This document shows, piece after piece, positions 22,525-63,166 of a DNA stretch of 64,000 nucleotides. The notes beneath the pieces are model-generated. The model saw nothing but the letters and a program-made list of their open reading frames with translations. It did no database searches and was not told the DNA's origin. The position numbers and the translations under genes are program-made. How positions within the stretch are numbered: the stretch's first letter is position 1; every line of letters begins with the position of its first letter. The stretch spans positions 15,934,001 to 15,998,000 of the forward strand of contig CAVNZM010000002.1 of the NCBI GenBank assembly GCA_963693365.1, in the 5' to 3' direction. Source of the stretch: Amoebidium appalachense. Its lineage: Eukaryota > Ichthyosporea.

Positions 22525-23715
22525 CAGCCGTGGACATGTAGGCCAAAGCCATCATGCAATCGCCAATGTGGCCAGCAAGGGCCTCCGCAGCCGCCAGATT
22601 CGCACGCAGTGTCTCCAGCATGGTCGGGCACTGTGTCTGCTGGTGGCCAGACTTCTTGCACTTGAAGCAGAGGCCGTTCTTCGTGCAGTACTGACGATCG
22701 GAAGCAGCAGCACCCTGGTTGCCTGCACCGCGCCGGCCACCGTGGCCACCCTTGCCGCCGCGGCCGCCACGCTTGCCGGGATCCTCCTTGGCCCCAGTGC
22801 CAGTGGCAGCAGCAGCCAGAGCAGCTGCGTTAGGCGTCTCACGGCGGGGGGGAGGCGGTTTGGGCTGCCCGCCTTGCCGTAGCAGGTTGATCTCCTGGGT
22901 CAGCAGCATGAGCTTCATCTCATCAAGAGAGCGCGGCACGCGCTCCATGCTCAGCACCTCCTTGGCAGTGCGCAGACGGTTAGGGACATGTCCAAAATCT
23001 TCAGCCGCACCTGCTCCTCCGACTCGGGGATGCCTGCTGCTGTCAGCTGATGCTGCAGGTTGAACACCTTGGCAAAGATCGTTGCAATGGTGTCCTTGCA
23101 TGGGCTCGGCAGCTGCAGCTGCGTCCACCTGTTGTCCAGCATGGCACGGGCATCAGGGATCAGCACACTGTAGGTGGTCTTGAGCGTGGTCCACATGGCG
23201 TGCGCAGAAGCACAGGTCTGAATCTGGGGGCGCAGGGTGTCATCCACAGCAGTCATCAGCTCGTACTTGGCTTTGCCTTCAAGGCGACGGGCGCGCGACA
23301 CACTCACGCCAACACGCTCACCCTCACTCCCATCATCGGACTTAGAATCACTGCTGTACTGGGGCTGGCGCAGGACGTTGCAGGACGTCGCAGTGGTCTC
23401 CTCACCACCACGGGAGGGGCCGGCATCAGTGACACTCGTGCCACCTTCAGGGATGCCAGAATCACGTCCAGGCTGTGGCTGGCCGCTGCGCAGCGGCGTA
23501 ACCTCCACAGTTACAGTCTCAGTGCCGGCAGAAACGTTGCCAGCAGGCGCAGGAGATGAACGACGCTTCCTGCGCACCTGGGTGGAAGGGGGTGCCAAAT
23601 AGCAGTCGGCAAACCCCTTGGACTCAGCGTAAGCTAGCCACAACGGCTCAAACGCCACCCATGGCCAGTCAATGCTACCTGTCAATCTAGGCCTGTCAAA
23701 CGACCGCGGTGCCAT
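22403..23715 (-). pseudogene. Element A gag with zinc knuckle and protease start
   Basis: A frame from the ATG at 23715 (MAPRSFDRPRLTGSIDWPWV) to about 22980 carries the gag core (AHAMWTTLKTTYSVLIPDAR, FNLQHQLTAAGIPESEE). After a frameshift the second frame (to 22403) has RVPRSLDEMKLMLLTQEINL, an RGG-type box (GKRGGRGGKGGHGGRRG), a CCHC knuckle CFKCKKSGHQQTQC, and the protease site WTWDGAASHHIT. The usual copia protease site is DSGAS; here the Ser-Gly pair reads Gly-Ala, which should weaken or abolish activity. Confidence 0.85.
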
Positions 23716-23732
23716 CTTCGAAGCAGTGGAAA

Positions 23733-23753
23733 GCGTTACGAAGGCCTATAACC
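23733..23753 (-). promoter_or_regulatory. Element A primer-binding site (half-tRNA type)
   Basis: The minus strand directly after the LTR reads GGTTATAGGCCTTCG. GGTTATAGGCC is complementary, with one mismatch, to the GGCCCATAACC anticodon arm typical of initiator Met tRNA. This matches the internal-fragment priming known for Drosophila copia. Confidence 0.55.
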
Positions 23754-24266
23754 TGAGAGAAAACTACCTTCTCACACGTAGCAGAGTCTGCACTAACACA
23801 AGTAGAGTGTATAGTCGTTGCACACACACACACGGAGGTGATCAGTCTCTATTTGGGTGCAATATACTACCTACGACTAAGTGTGTACTTAATCGGGCTG
23901 CATGCACTATCACCTAAGTATCACACAAGTGTCCACACAGTGCTCGGAGAGTCTGTTGCAACATGATATTAAACAGTCAATTATCGTTATAACTCCCAAG
24001 TTTATTATGTTACGTATGCGGGTTTATTTACTCCACCGTGATCCAGTCACCAGCCATCCAGGAAGGCATCCGGGTTGACTACGTAATCCCTAGATCTGGA
24101 TGGTGCGTTCTTAACCAATCATATGGCAGTTAGATATCACATGCACACACAATTCATCCTAGGAATCACACCACGAAAACACGTGTACACCGCTGTTGGA
24201 TGGTTACATAGTAAATATATCACAAACACGAATAATATGGTGATATTGGGGTTGTATATTCCAACA
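23754..24266 (-). repeat. Element A 5' LTR
   Basis: 513 bp, TGAGAGAAAACTACC...TATTCCAACA in plus orientation, followed on the right by TSD CCGAC. Confidence 0.92.
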
Positions 24267-24271
24267 CCGAC

Positions 24272-25221
24272 CAGTGCGCATGACCCGGGTACTATGTCCT
24301 GGCTCATACACACCGAAATCGAATGTGCTTTCTGTACATGTAGCTTCGAATCCTGCATCACAATATAGCTTGCATACAGCTCTAATAATATTAATCTGGT
24401 GCGAGCTGCAGCACTGTGTCGTTCCTATAGTAGCAGCTTAAGTCCGCGGCCTCGAACTGATTGTTCCGGATCTGCTTAGCATGAGGAAGCCGTGGCCCTT
24501 CATCACCACATTGCCACATGCAATTGCCTTCCACGTCCGAATAGACTCAGCCGAGCAATCATGTAAAAGATGAAAAGCCGGTCGGGCCAAAAGGAGTCGT
24601 GGCTTGGAGGGTATTCTCTGCACCATGTGCGACTGTGGCCTCAGCGGCCGTATGCATATGATAAACTATACTCTATTTTTCAAGGGTATGAGTTGGTGCG
24701 TAATCAGTCGCTTCGGAAGGAAAGTTTTGTCAGCCTTGAAAAATAAGAGCTACCTCCAAAGGTAGCAGGGTCAGTACTGTACTTGGCTGATTCTGGGATG
24801 GGTCACCGGCAGTTGAAGGCAGGAGTTCAAAGGGGCTTAGGGTGAAGATGTCACATGAGAAGCATGATCTGCAAAGCTTTAACCACATGATTTTTTAATA
24901 ACTATTATTTATACAGAAATGGACCAAATAATATAAATATTTAAAAGGTGATTTTGCCGTCCGTAGCCCCTGTTACGTATTCAAGTTGTCCGAAGTTCAT
25001 GTTTTCCCGGATCCTGAGGCGCACATGATGAAACCCTCTGGACTTGGGACTTGGCACCGAGCACCGAGTGTATGCCATCGGACCTATGCGGACCTATGTG
25101 TGTATACATGTATAAGTGAGTAGGCGTTTGCCGCCGGAGTTTTCTTGCAATCACGAACGTGCGTGCGCGCACAAATACCGTGCACGCATGTGAGTGGAGC
25201 CAACCGCAGGTGGCAGGAGCC
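24272..25221. other. Intergenic upstream of SEN1 gene; no gene seen
   Basis: About 950 bp between the copia TSD and the SEN1 start codon. It has no convincing ORF or TATA box. It contains a 5S-like stretch (separate entry) and an AT-rich zone at 24890-24950. Confidence 0.5.
24745..24820 (+). ncRNA. 5S rRNA-like fragment (possible 5S-derived SINE or relic)
   Basis: The stretch reads CTCCAAAGGTAGCAGGGTC, then TGTACTTGG, then GGGATGGGTCACCGGC. This follows the order of the 5S rRNA 3' two-thirds (CTCxGAAGxTAAGCAGGGTC ... TAGTACTTGG ATGGGxGACCGCC), including the internal control region, but with an 11-bp insertion and no clear 5' third. It is not a functional 5S gene; a relic or 5S-derived SINE is possible. 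No other copy was noticed in the window. Confidence 0.3.
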
Positions 25222-55290
<30,069 letters not shown>

Positions 55291-55687
55291 TTCAAAGCAC
55301 ATCGTGTTGCATGGGGATTTGCAGTCTTATGGTTATACATGCACGTAAGACTGTTGAATGGTCGCCTCATAGGAGGTTGTGTAACTTGGAGAAAAGAAGT
55401 GGTGTACATTCAGTGTATTTTGAAAGCAAACCCTTTTGGTATTGGATTGTGGTGATTTCGAAGCAGCAAATGATGTAGGAGTACGAATGTATATTGTGCC
55501 GACATTAATCTCTGTGTAACTTGCGTGTTGTAGTATGTGATCGCTAAGAATACGTGTATGTGCTGCCATTGGTCGTTTTGTGTATCCACTTGCAGGGAGC
55601 ACTCTGAGAATAGTTCAATTCATCCACTCCCAACAGACCCCCTCCCCCTCTTCCCCTCCCCCCCACGCCTACCCATACACACACACA

Positions 55688-55734
<47 letters not shown>

Positions 55735-55984
55735 ATACACCTGAACATGGGCAGCAAATAGCACGTGGTATTCAAAGCTGTTTCCATACCTGCCCATCAT
55801 ACCACCGTCAGCTATTATAGTAGTAGAGACAGTCACTACATATAAGGGCCGCTATGATGTGCTTTTCGATACATTTTAACGGTGGCACGTATGATATTTA
55901 TACGGGCATCATGAGAGGTGTGTGGGTCACCGTGTGGGAAGGTGGTCACCATGGAGGTGGTGGTGGTGGTCGCAGGAGGGTGAG

Positions 55985-56021
<37 letters not shown>

Positions 56022-57002
56022 GGGGGGAGGGATCTTTGCACACACTGTGGTGGTGGTGGCGGTATGGGTGGTTGGGTGAGTGGGGCCTGGGTGGGTGGGT
56101 GGTGGGGGGGGGGGGGGGAGGGGAGGGGGGAGGTTGAGCTCCGCCTGCGCACGATTGGACATTAGTATGAATACATGTGATGGTCACTTTAGACTAATGG
56201 CTATTTCCAAGGGCTTCTAGATCTTCCACAACTGCTTATGAAAGAGTTTCTATTTATTTATTCGATGAATTCAGTGTTTTTTGAGTGGTAATGCAATATA
56301 CAGGAGAACATCACCGCGATAGCATATGCAGGAGAAGATCGATCACCAATACTAATATGCTCTCCACGTGTGCATTCTGAACTATTAGTATGACGAGCTT
56401 TTTGAAGCATATGCATGTCGTTTCTGTATTGAGAATAACCGGCGAATGTTTGCATGTACATAGTGTAACACTCGCTTGGTTGGTAAGCAAACTTTAATAT
56501 ATGCACTTGTCGCCTGCTCATTCCGCACTTGCACAATCAGACTACCTAGGTAGCCACCGTATACTGTTGGAACGGCTAGCAGTAATCATCCCCGGTGAGT
56601 AGAACTTGCCTCAAGTGGACTCCGTTTCTCCCTGCAGGCCAGCTTGTGAACAGTCATTCTTGAAGGAATGCTTACCGCGGTTGCCTATCGTCGAGAATGG
56701 TCATGGGATCGGATTCCGTGCTGATACTGGCCCATTGGTGTAAAGATCGAAATTTGGAGGAACAGGGGAAGCGACAAAAAAGAAAGAGTAGACACAAAAG
56801 AAAAATCTGAAAGAGAGAGAGAGGAACAAGAGGAGGTGGAAAAGCGAGGCAATGATCCCCGGGGGGGGGGGGGAGGTTCAGGTCAGTGTCTGAGAAGCGC
56901 TATGTAGCACCACCTGCACCCTGTGAACGCGTGTGCGCAACTTAGTCTTGTGCGTGTGTGTGTGTGTGTGTGTGTGTCACGTGTGTGTGTGTGTGTGTGT
57001 GT

Positions 57003-57073
<71 letters not shown>

Positions 57074-57962
57074 GAGGGGGAGGGGGGGGGAGGGGGGGGG
57101 GGGGGGGGTCTCCTAGAAACCTTCAGCAGCTGCTGTTGCGGATTCAGCGACTGATTGACACTTTGACACTTGGAGAGTTCCAAAAGCAAAAGACAGGGAG
57201 GTCAACTGATCGGATTCATAGTCTGAGTGACGAGATGCATGGGCATGCGAAAAAGCAACCGACAGACCACATGCCCTCCCCCCCCCCCCCCCCCCCCCCC
57301 CCCTCCCTCCTCCTTCCCCCATCGCCCCCCCGCTTCAGATTCACCAAATTATCACCCTCTCAGTTCAAGCCCATTCTCCCCCCTCCCTCCAATACGATTT
57401 TCAATACCAGTACTAGGACTCCCCTCATTTCCCCGGAAAGATGAACTTTCATAAAACCTCGCGTACGAGTGACTCTGGCCAGGAGACGGAAAAGATATGA
57501 GGAAGAAAATGCTCCTGGAAGGAGGGGAGGTGTGTATGTGCGTGGGGGGGGGGGGGGGGGGGGGGCTTGGCTTGCAAGGGTATTACAGCCGGAAGAAGAG
57601 ATGAATTGGGCCCATCGCATAGGCTATGTCCCCACTGGCTTGCGTAAGTGGCCGGGCACTACTACGCTGCGGGACGTCTCCGGTACCGGTTGGGTCCATG
57701 AATTCCTGTTGGGCAATCGGAACGCTTGGTTATCTTGTAGGTCCAATAGGAATGCTGTATTTTCTGTTGGGCAATAGGAACGCTTCCTTAAATTGTTGTT
57801 GGGCAATAGCAACGCTTCCTTAATTTCCATAAAATTATTAATGCGACCTACACATCGATTCAGTCGCACACATCGATTCAAATGTCGCTCTTTATTATCT
57901 GCTAATAAATAGTATCCTTCGCGCATCCACCCCTAAACCAGGCCATCCGTGGCCCTAAGGGC
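55291..57962. other. Intergenic region, no confident gene
   Basis: 3' flank of SEN1 to the LINE. No AATAAA is evident close to the stop. It holds CA and GT tracts (55679-55732, 56947-57070) and G runs (55989-56030). A frame at about 57110-57260 (QQLLLRIQRLIDTLTLGEFQ) looks helix-like but has no support from neighbours. A degenerate 30-bp motif, GTTGGGCAATAGGAACGCTT, is repeated three times at 57705-57825. Confidence 0.5.
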
Positions 57963-57985
57963 CGGGGAACACCCCCATCCATGTC

Positions 57986-59170
57986 ATGGCACATGCCTAT
58001 AATCGTTTCAGAACCTCTTTCAAAGTTCCATCTACACCCATCACACATGTGCGACCATTAAAACGTCCAGCAGATACACCTACCACAGATGCACAACCAG
58101 AAAAACATCGCCTTAGACTAAGCGCAACACCTATTTACAATACACTACCCATTCAGAATAACACCACACCACTCCGTAGAAACACAATAACAACCATGCC
58201 GAAACTTTCGGTTGATACAGTACTGGCAGAACTTGCCCTCGTTAAGAAACAGCTAAATGAGCTGTTACCACTCAAGAACATGATAGAAAAACTCCAAACA
58301 GAAAATACCCAACTCAAGCTCACCATTGATTCACTCACAGCCCAGCTAAACATTAGTGGATCGCAAAACCCCAAAACTCATGAGCAAACATCTCGCGACG
58401 GAGACATTTCCACCCCAACACAAAACAACACAGGACCGGAAGCACAGCTCCCGGCAGAGTTCCTAGAATATGCGAACTCTCGTAAAACACCCGAGCTCCG
58501 CCAAATTGCCAAGGAAACATATGCCAGCATTCTTGCAGGCAACGAGTACCGCCGCAACTCCCCTCCCAAACCGCCGGCTAAGGGGAACACCCAAGCAAAC
58601 GGTAACATCAACATCCCACCCAAATACGAGAGGGTGTATTTCAAAGTCAAGCACGGCAGACGCCCACACAGGGCCATGTGGTCCATCTTCAAGGCTCTCG
58701 GCTTCCGGTGCTCTCGCATCCTTTGTCTGTCCTTCATTGGATACGATGTGCTGGAAGTAGCAGTACGGGGCGACTATAACCGTGCGTTCATCCGTGACGC
58801 GACAAAGGGGTGTGGAAGCTTCTTCACCCACCTCCCAAGCTACGACCCATGCGCGCCGGAAAACATTCAGAAAGCAGACAAAGAACGTAAAGTGTCTGCT
58901 AAGAATGCGTGCGCCACACGTTGTCGTGTACGCATCAGCAAGGCAAAAGAGTTCCTCGCAAAGTTGGAAAACGATGCTACGAGCGTGATAGACACGGACA
59001 CGAAGGAACCAATGTTTTCTGGTGAGAAACTGCTCGAGCGCAAACGCCGATGCGAGATGGAAATCGAGCTCTTCTGCGAACTGTTCGCGCTGGCGGAAGG
59101 TCGTGCATACGACCCCGTAAGCGACAAGTGGGAACCAACCCCACAGGTGTCGGACCAAACCGATGCCTAA
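57986..59170 (+). CDS. LINE ORF1 protein (RNA-binding/chaperone type)
   Basis: 394 residues. The N-terminal 70 are Thr/Pro/Arg-rich. Residues about 72-118 form a Leu-heptad coiled coil (VDTVLAELALVKKQLNELLP onward), as in trimerising LINE ORF1p. A Ser/Thr/Gln-rich linker follows. From residue about 215 there is a conserved-looking domain (YERVYFKVKHGRRPHRAMWS, FKALGFRCSRILCLSFIGYD) with the beta-alpha pattern of an RRM-like fold, and the C-terminal third is charged and helical. The likely role is to coat the element RNA. Its TAA overlaps the start of ORF2. Confidence 0.8.
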   Translation: MAHAYNRFRTSFKVPSTPITHVRPLKRPADTPTTDAQPEKHRLRLSATPIYNTLPIQNNTTPLRRNTITTMPKLSVDTVLAELALVKKQLNELLPLKNMIEKLQTENTQLKLTIDSLTAQLNISGSQNPKTHEQTSRDGDISTPTQNNTGPEAQLPAEFLEYANSRKTPELRQIAKETYASILAGNEYRRNSPPKPPAKGNTQANGNINIPPKYERVYFKVKHGRRPHRAMWSIFKALGFRCSRILCLSFIGYDVLEVAVRGDYNRAFIRDATKGCGSFFTHLPSYDPCAPENIQKADKERKVSAKNACATRCRVRISKAKEFLAKLENDATSVIDTDTKEPMFSGEKLLERKRRCEMEIELFCELFALAEGRAYDPVSDKWEPTPQVSDQTDA

Positions 59171-62100
59171 TTTATCCTTCTTCTTCTGGAATGCTCGGAC
59201 ACTGGGCCCCCAAAAGGGCCTCCCCCCCGGGACACTCGACGATAAAATCAGCTACATACAACAACAGACAAACAACCACACGTTTACAGTGATTTGCGAA
59301 ACACAGTTTAAAAACCACCACAAATTCAACTCTACATTGGTCGACACATCCACACACCCCGGTTACGCGAAAAACCGAGGCATTATTGTACTTGCCGCAC
59401 CACACGTGAGAGTGAAGTGCAAACCGGTAGCAAAAACGGAATTCTCGGTTTCTATAGAGTTTCTTTCTAATGTTTTTACTTTTGTATATTACCCACCATC
59501 TATGTCGGTTGTCGAATTGACTCACGAGTTGTCACAGTTACCAATGTCCACTGTTATTTTAGGTGATTTTAACACGCGACTCCACCACACAGACACACTG
59601 CAAGTGAGTGTCGGGTACCCATCTAAGCCCCCGGAGCGTGCTATCCCTTTAGCAAGGTATGTCCAAAGTCACACTTTGCGGTTCCCTCAAATATCCCATG
59701 CCCACAACACCGACTGGGGAGTGGCCTTTTGGCCATCAACCATGTCAAAACTCTCTCTCCCTCCTAACCTCTCTAGGTCATCTGACCACTCTCCTATCCT
59801 TTTCCTACCTAAGATCTCCCTTGATCTGCTCCCCCCTCCCCCTCCCACCTTTCGCCTCCGTCTATCCCAGCTTAAGTCACAGTGGGGTAGAGTTGATGTA
59901 TGTGTATGCTATGCTACGAAACACCCTATATATATGCGCCTATTAGAATCTGCACAAGCCAGGCCAGATTCACATCTCGTACTAGATACATGCACTAACT
60001 TTATTGTTGATGATTTGATAGATCTCGGTGATTATGCTGGCGGTGGTAGGAAGGAATATCCCGATGCTCTCTTGTTACCAAACACCACTCCCGCTAGACT
60101 AGGTGAACCCCTGTCTCAAAAGGAAAGCTTGCGCCGGCTTGCTAGAATGAATCGATTTGGCCCCCCTGCTCGTATTATTGGTGATACCACTGGAGACCCC
60201 CTCATAGACTCTGATAAGTATTTCTCGGAACTGTTTAAAGATAGGACCCCCGCTCAGAAACCTATTGTGTGGCCTGTAGACCCATCTATCCCCATAGAAT
60301 CGATCCTCCCCTTTTTCAGTCCCGATGCCATATGGTCTGTGATATCTAGTTATAGCTCTAGTAAGTCTTGTGGACCTGATGGACTCCCTGCTGGGTTTCT
60401 TAAAATCCTTGTTCCCTCCTACCCACAAAAGGAAAGTGATCGTGCTATTAAACCTGATCTTACTATCATGTTAAGCTCTCTCTTTTCTTGGTGTGTTAAA
60501 TGTGGACATGTCCCGTCATCTTGGTTAGATACCTTAGTGATCCCCATAGTTAAGAAGGACTCTGAGGGCCCCATATCATCCTTTCGCCCCATTACACTAA
60601 CCCAGGTTGTTCGTAGATTCTTTGAAGCTTGCTTACTTAGGTTATTTGCACATCACCCTAGGTTTCAATCTATTCTTCACATACACCCATGCCAATCCGC
60701 TTTTCGTAAAAACAATTCATGTTATGTTCAAATAATGGCACTGCACGATTCTATGCAAGTTGGTGCACAATATGTTGGCTTTATTGATTGGAAAACTGCT
60801 TACGATTCTGTCTCCCCTGGTCTCCTATGGGAAAAGCTTGCTGCACGGGGTGTACCACACTGCATTGGTGTTCTGTTAGAAGCACTCTTGTCTCAAACCT
60901 ATGGTAGAGCTGTGGTTAATGGGCATCTTTCATATGGTTTTGCTCGTACTAGAGGTCTCTTGCAGGGTTCATTGCTTAGCCCCTTTTTGTTTAACCTATT
61001 TATAGATGATTTGGCTGTCAAGATTTACGCCGAAAACGATGACCCTATTAATAACTTTCCGCCTGCACTTCTCTATGCTGATGATCTGTCCCTCCTTGCC
61101 CGTACCCCTAGACGCCTGCAAAGATTGTTCGATGTAGTGTCAGAGTGGTGCAAGGCAAACCTTATGATCCTTAACATAGACAAATGTGGTGTTCTTGTAC
61201 CTGATATAGCTAACAATTTACACACATTTACATTATCATCTAAACCTGTACCTATAGTTCCAGAATACAAATATCTTGGTGTTCCGGTTGATTCTGTTGG
61301 TGTTATGTTTCCCCATATGGTCGAAAAGAGGGTAGAGTTGGCTCGTAAGCGGTTAGCTTTCTTCTCGGCTAATATTTTTAAAGACACACCCCTCCATCCT
61401 TCTATTAGACTTACATTTATTCGCACTTTTGTCTTCCCGGCATGTGAATATGGTTTACCCCTTCTCGCCGCTTGGATCAAGAAAGAGAGAACTAGAGCGC
61501 TTAAACCCTTGGCAAATTTCCTTGAAGCAGAAGTTGCCTCCTTTCTATCTAACAACTGTTGTAAACCTGGGCCTGTAACGCTCTCGATATATGGTCTGGT
61601 CCCAATAGCTGCTAGAGTATCCTATCTCGCGCTGAAATTCAATAAGCACATAAGCCGCTTAAAGAAGTATTTGCCCTCCCACCCTCTCTTCTCTATCCGA
61701 CCTGTCCCCTCCTCACCTCTCCCCTCTTTCCTCCCCTCTCTCTCCCCTTCTCCCCTGGGCACAAATACAAATAAACCCCGCAATAGTGTGTGTGTGACTT
61801 TGGACTGCCACTTACTTATTAAACATGTACACAATCACAAGATAATCACGCAATATAACAAATGGAAAAAGATACCACACGACACTAGACCCGATGAAAG
61901 CATACACCTTGAAAAACTAAGCCTTATGTCTCGTTTTATATATACTGACCGCCTCAACCATATTGCCAAATATGGCACTCGCAAGTGTATAACACCTAAA
62001 TACATATTACCTTCCTGTAGAACTGGTCTTTCTCTAGCTGATGGTATTATTGATCAATTACCACGCTTTTACTGTACACGTGCTATACAGTGGAGATCTA

Positions 62101-62357
62101 ATAAGTATAAGGTGGCATCATTTGCATGCCCAAACAACACACACACACACCAGTTTAACCGGTCATGTATCGCCAAATGTAGTTTGATAGACCACATAAT
62201 ACCGCAACACACACACGTCACATTCACAACAGACACCCAGAAAGATAGCCTACCTGTAAATTACAACATCCTTGATTTTATACTAAACACGCGTAACTAC
62301 GACCTGTTTATTAGATGTATTGATTGGCTTGAGAAACACATCACTACAAAATTATAG
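59163..62357 (+). CDS. LINE ORF2: endonuclease-reverse transcriptase
   Basis: 1,064 residues, starting at ATGCCTAA where the ORF1 stop lies inside the first codons, so translation probably re-initiates after ORF1. The APE endonuclease (1-220) has FWNARTL, ICETQF, GDFNTRL (about 134) and SDHSPILF (about 212), i.e. the catalytic Asn, Glu, Asp and His. RT (about 440-780) has SFRPITLTQVVRRFFE, FIDWKTAYDSVSPGL, GLLQGSLLSPFLFNLFIDD and the catalytic YADD at about 638. There is no RNase H. The C-terminus (ILDFILNTRNYDLFIRCIDW) is shared with the 21181-21684 fragment. All catalytic residues are present, so it may be active. Confidence 0.93.
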   Translation: MPNLSFFFWNARTLGPQKGLPPGTLDDKISYIQQQTNNHTFTVICETQFKNHHKFNSTLVDTSTHPGYAKNRGIIVLAAPHVRVKCKPVAKTEFSVSIEFLSNVFTFVYYPPSMSVVELTHELSQLPMSTVILGDFNTRLHHTDTLQVSVGYPSKPPERAIPLARYVQSHTLRFPQISHAHNTDWGVAFWPSTMSKLSLPPNLSRSSDHSPILFLPKISLDLLPPPPPTFRLRLSQLKSQWGRVDVCVCYATKHPIYMRLLESAQARPDSHLVLDTCTNFIVDDLIDLGDYAGGGRKEYPDALLLPNTTPARLGEPLSQKESLRRLARMNRFGPPARIIGDTTGDPLIDSDKYFSELFKDRTPAQKPIVWPVDPSIPIESILPFFSPDAIWSVISSYSSSKSCGPDGLPAGFLKILVPSYPQKESDRAIKPDLTIMLSSLFSWCVKCGHVPSSWLDTLVIPIVKKDSEGPISSFRPITLTQVVRRFFEACLLRLFAHHPRFQSILHIHPCQSAFRKNNSCYVQIMALHDSMQVGAQYVGFIDWKTAYDSVSPGLLWEKLAARGVPHCIGVLLEALLSQTYGRAVVNGHLSYGFARTRGLLQGSLLSPFLFNLFIDDLAVKIYAENDDPINNFPPALLYADDLSLLARTPRRLQRLFDVVSEWCKANLMILNIDKCGVLVPDIANNLHTFTLSSKPVPIVPEYKYLGVPVDSVGVMFPHMVEKRVELARKRLAFFSANIFKDTPLHPSIRLTFIRTFVFPACEYGLPLLAAWIKKERTRALKPLANFLEAEVASFLSNNCCKPGPVTLSIYGLVPIAARVSYLALKFNKHISRLKKYLPSHPLFSIRPVPSSPLPSFLPSLSPSPLGTNTNKPRNSVCVTLDCHLLIKHVHNHKIITQYNKWKKIPHDTRPDESIHLEKLSLMSRFIYTDRLNHIAKYGTRKCITPKYILPSCRTGLSLADGIIDQLPRFYCTRAIQWRSNKYKVASFACPNNTHTHQFNRSCIAKCSLIDHIIPQHTHVTFTTDTQKDSLPVNYNILDFILNTRNYDLFIRCIDWLEKHITTKL

Positions 62358-62377
62358 CGCACGCGCACACACACACA

Positions 62378-62428
<51 letters not shown>

Positions 62429-62460
62429 CCAGCTGATACCGAGTGTCCCGAGGGGAGCCC

Positions 62461-62501
<41 letters not shown>
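62358..62501 (+). other. LINE 3' UTR and poly-A tail
   Basis: A (CA)n tract (62366-62426), then GTGTCCCGAGGGGAGCCCC, an imperfect short hairpin, then CTTT and 37 A. Confidence 0.75.
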
Positions 62502-62502
<1 letters not shown>

Positions 62503-62509
62503 GGGGAAC

Positions 62510-63121
62510 CCCAACTAATTGATTTCTCCTTGTAGTCTTTATGGTGTCTCGTAGAGAAAGTAAACCCTGATATATAGTCACCACCCGACATCTATGTACG
62601 TGATCATGATATACCGCTGAGGGGATATTCCGAGCAAAACCCCCCCCCCCATACCTGAGACTGGTTCTCTTTGCCTCGAGTAAACATCGTAAACCCCTGA
62701 ACCATATATATGCTGTAAATTTAAATTTGTTTGCGCGAACAGACTCTCTGTCTAGTGACTGTCGCCTGCGGCAACATATCATACAAGGTATGTTGAGGCG
62801 GGCCGCAGGGAGACAGAGTCAATCAAAGTGACTGATGAATTGCCAGGGGATCCGAGGAGAGTGGGGCGAGGAAAGAGAGGCCGGGTTGGGGATATTGAGG
62901 GGGTAAAAAAAAAAAAAAAAAGAGGAAAAAAAAACTGAAAACAAAAACAACCGAATGTGTGGGAAGACAGAGGGTCTCCAATCAAATAAATCCCAACCCC
63001 TATCCCATGGCCAATCCCCCCATTAAATAAAAAGAACAAGGAAGTTTTTAGAAAACCTCGGACGGCATGCCCTGCCCAGATATGGAGATGGTGCTGGGAG
63101 AGAAAAAACCTAGGCCTTTTT

Positions 63122-63166
<45 letters not shown>

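Larger units (their letters stand above)
9758..24266 (-). mobile_element. Ty1/copia LTR retrotransposon (element A), degenerate, with nested insertions
   Basis: LTRs lie at 9758-10276 and 23754-24266. On the minus strand each begins TGTTGG and ends CTCTCA. The element is flanked by a perfect 5-bp target-site duplication CCGAC (9753-9757 and 24267-24271). Internal order on the minus strand is gag with zinc knuckle, aspartic protease, GAG-pre-integrase, integrase core, reverse transcriptase, then RNase H. Integrase before RT is the copia order. Coding is broken by several frameshifts and by three insertions (18170-21823, 17130-17978, 13205-16806). The LTRs differ by several indels, so the copy is not recent. 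It is non-functional as it stands. Confidence 0.92.
57971..62501 (+). mobile_element. LINE (APE-type non-LTR retrotransposon), apparently intact
   Basis: Two ORFs (57986-59170 and 59163-62357), a 3' UTR with a (CA)n tract, and a 37-nt A tail (62465-62501). A CGGGGAAC duplication lies on both sides (57963-57970 and 62502-62509), which fits a target-site duplication. If so, the 5' UTR is only about 15 nt and the copy is full-length or very slightly truncated. Neither ORF has an internal stop. Clade not determined. Confidence 0.85.

Noticed and set aside
57110-57260. Coding exon with QQLLLRIQRLIDTLTLGEFQ
   Set aside because: It has an open frame but no adjoining exons or recognised family; it was left as a note in the intergenic entry.
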